From positions 1 through 48,045 of the IMG/VR virus record IMGVR_UViG_3300022187_000051: a stretch of 48,045 bases of DNA; one strand, written 5' to 3'. This DNA is from a virus. This document shows, in pieces, positions 48,040 to 48,045 of this stretch. Below the pieces are notes generated by a model that did no database searches, had not been told where the DNA came from, and saw only the letters and a list, made by a program, of their open reading frames with translations. The translations under genes and the position numbers were made by a program. Each line of letters opens with the position of its first letter. The first letter of the stretch is position 1.

Positions 48040-48045
48040 TACTAC

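Noticed and set aside
1-48045. Direct terminal repeats at the window ends
   Set aside because: The first and last tens of bases share no obvious repeat, so neither circular closure nor terminal redundancy can be claimed from the sequence.

Overview
The window looks like most or all of the genome of a short-tailed (podovirus-like) double-stranded DNA phage of a Bacteroidota host, most likely a flavobacterium. Three things point to this host. First, an AT-rich sequence with many TAnnTTTG boxes, the Bacteroidota sigma-factor -7 element, placed just before genes (TATCTTTG is the usual form). Second, A-rich leaders with few Shine-Dalgarno sites. Third, a virion-module protein with a Bacteroidota-style signal peptide ending in FSQ. 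A GH16-like glucanase gene hints at a polysaccharide-coated or algae-associated host, which is inference only. Portal (797 aa), major capsid protein (473 aa), terminase (654 aa), a 1360-residue tail protein and a 2386-residue internal virion protein resemble the plan of crAss-like phages, but no replication genes and no virion RNA polymerase were found, so I do not assign a family.

Layout. 9-1117 (minus): small genes and an HNH nuclease. 1151-1454: non-coding, with a promoter and hairpins that look like a small RNA gene. 1467-6191 (plus): a GH16-like enzyme, small genes, a protein that reads as three tandem GroES-like domains, an HNH nuclease, a DEDDy 3'-5' exonuclease and two membrane proteins. 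6286-34316 (plus): head and tail genes in the order portal, scaffold, major capsid protein, terminase, connector and tail proteins, three ejection-type proteins. This block is interrupted by a host-like gene cassette (about 8693-9110), a minus-strand Xre-type regulator and a NUMOD/HNH homing endonuclease. 34390-41187: an HNH nuclease, small virion or lysis genes, two lectin-like receptor-binding candidates each followed by related small proteins, holin candidates, a T7 endonuclease I-type resolvase and a GH108 endolysin. 41184-47172 (minus): an early-type block of small genes including DUF932-, DUF2693- and GP88-like proteins. 47173-48045: about 870 bases without genes, with a GC-rich hairpin field, iteron-like repeats and a 38-bp dyad, possibly an RNA gene plus an origin or control region.

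How it works together. Late genes are driven from repeated TATCTTTG promoters. Several minus-strand early genes share a leader made of a tetraloop hairpin followed by a G(C/T)TA-type spacer and the start codon. Codon use shifts towards T-ending codons in the cassette at 8779, in the homing endonuclease and the first two thirds of the large tail gene, and in the receptor-binding region, which suggests these parts were imported.

The points I find most unusual are the triple GroES-like protein, the homing endonuclease whose first residues copy the start of the tail gene it precedes, the two candidate non-coding RNA loci, the shared hairpin leaders, and the duplicated receptor-binding cassette.
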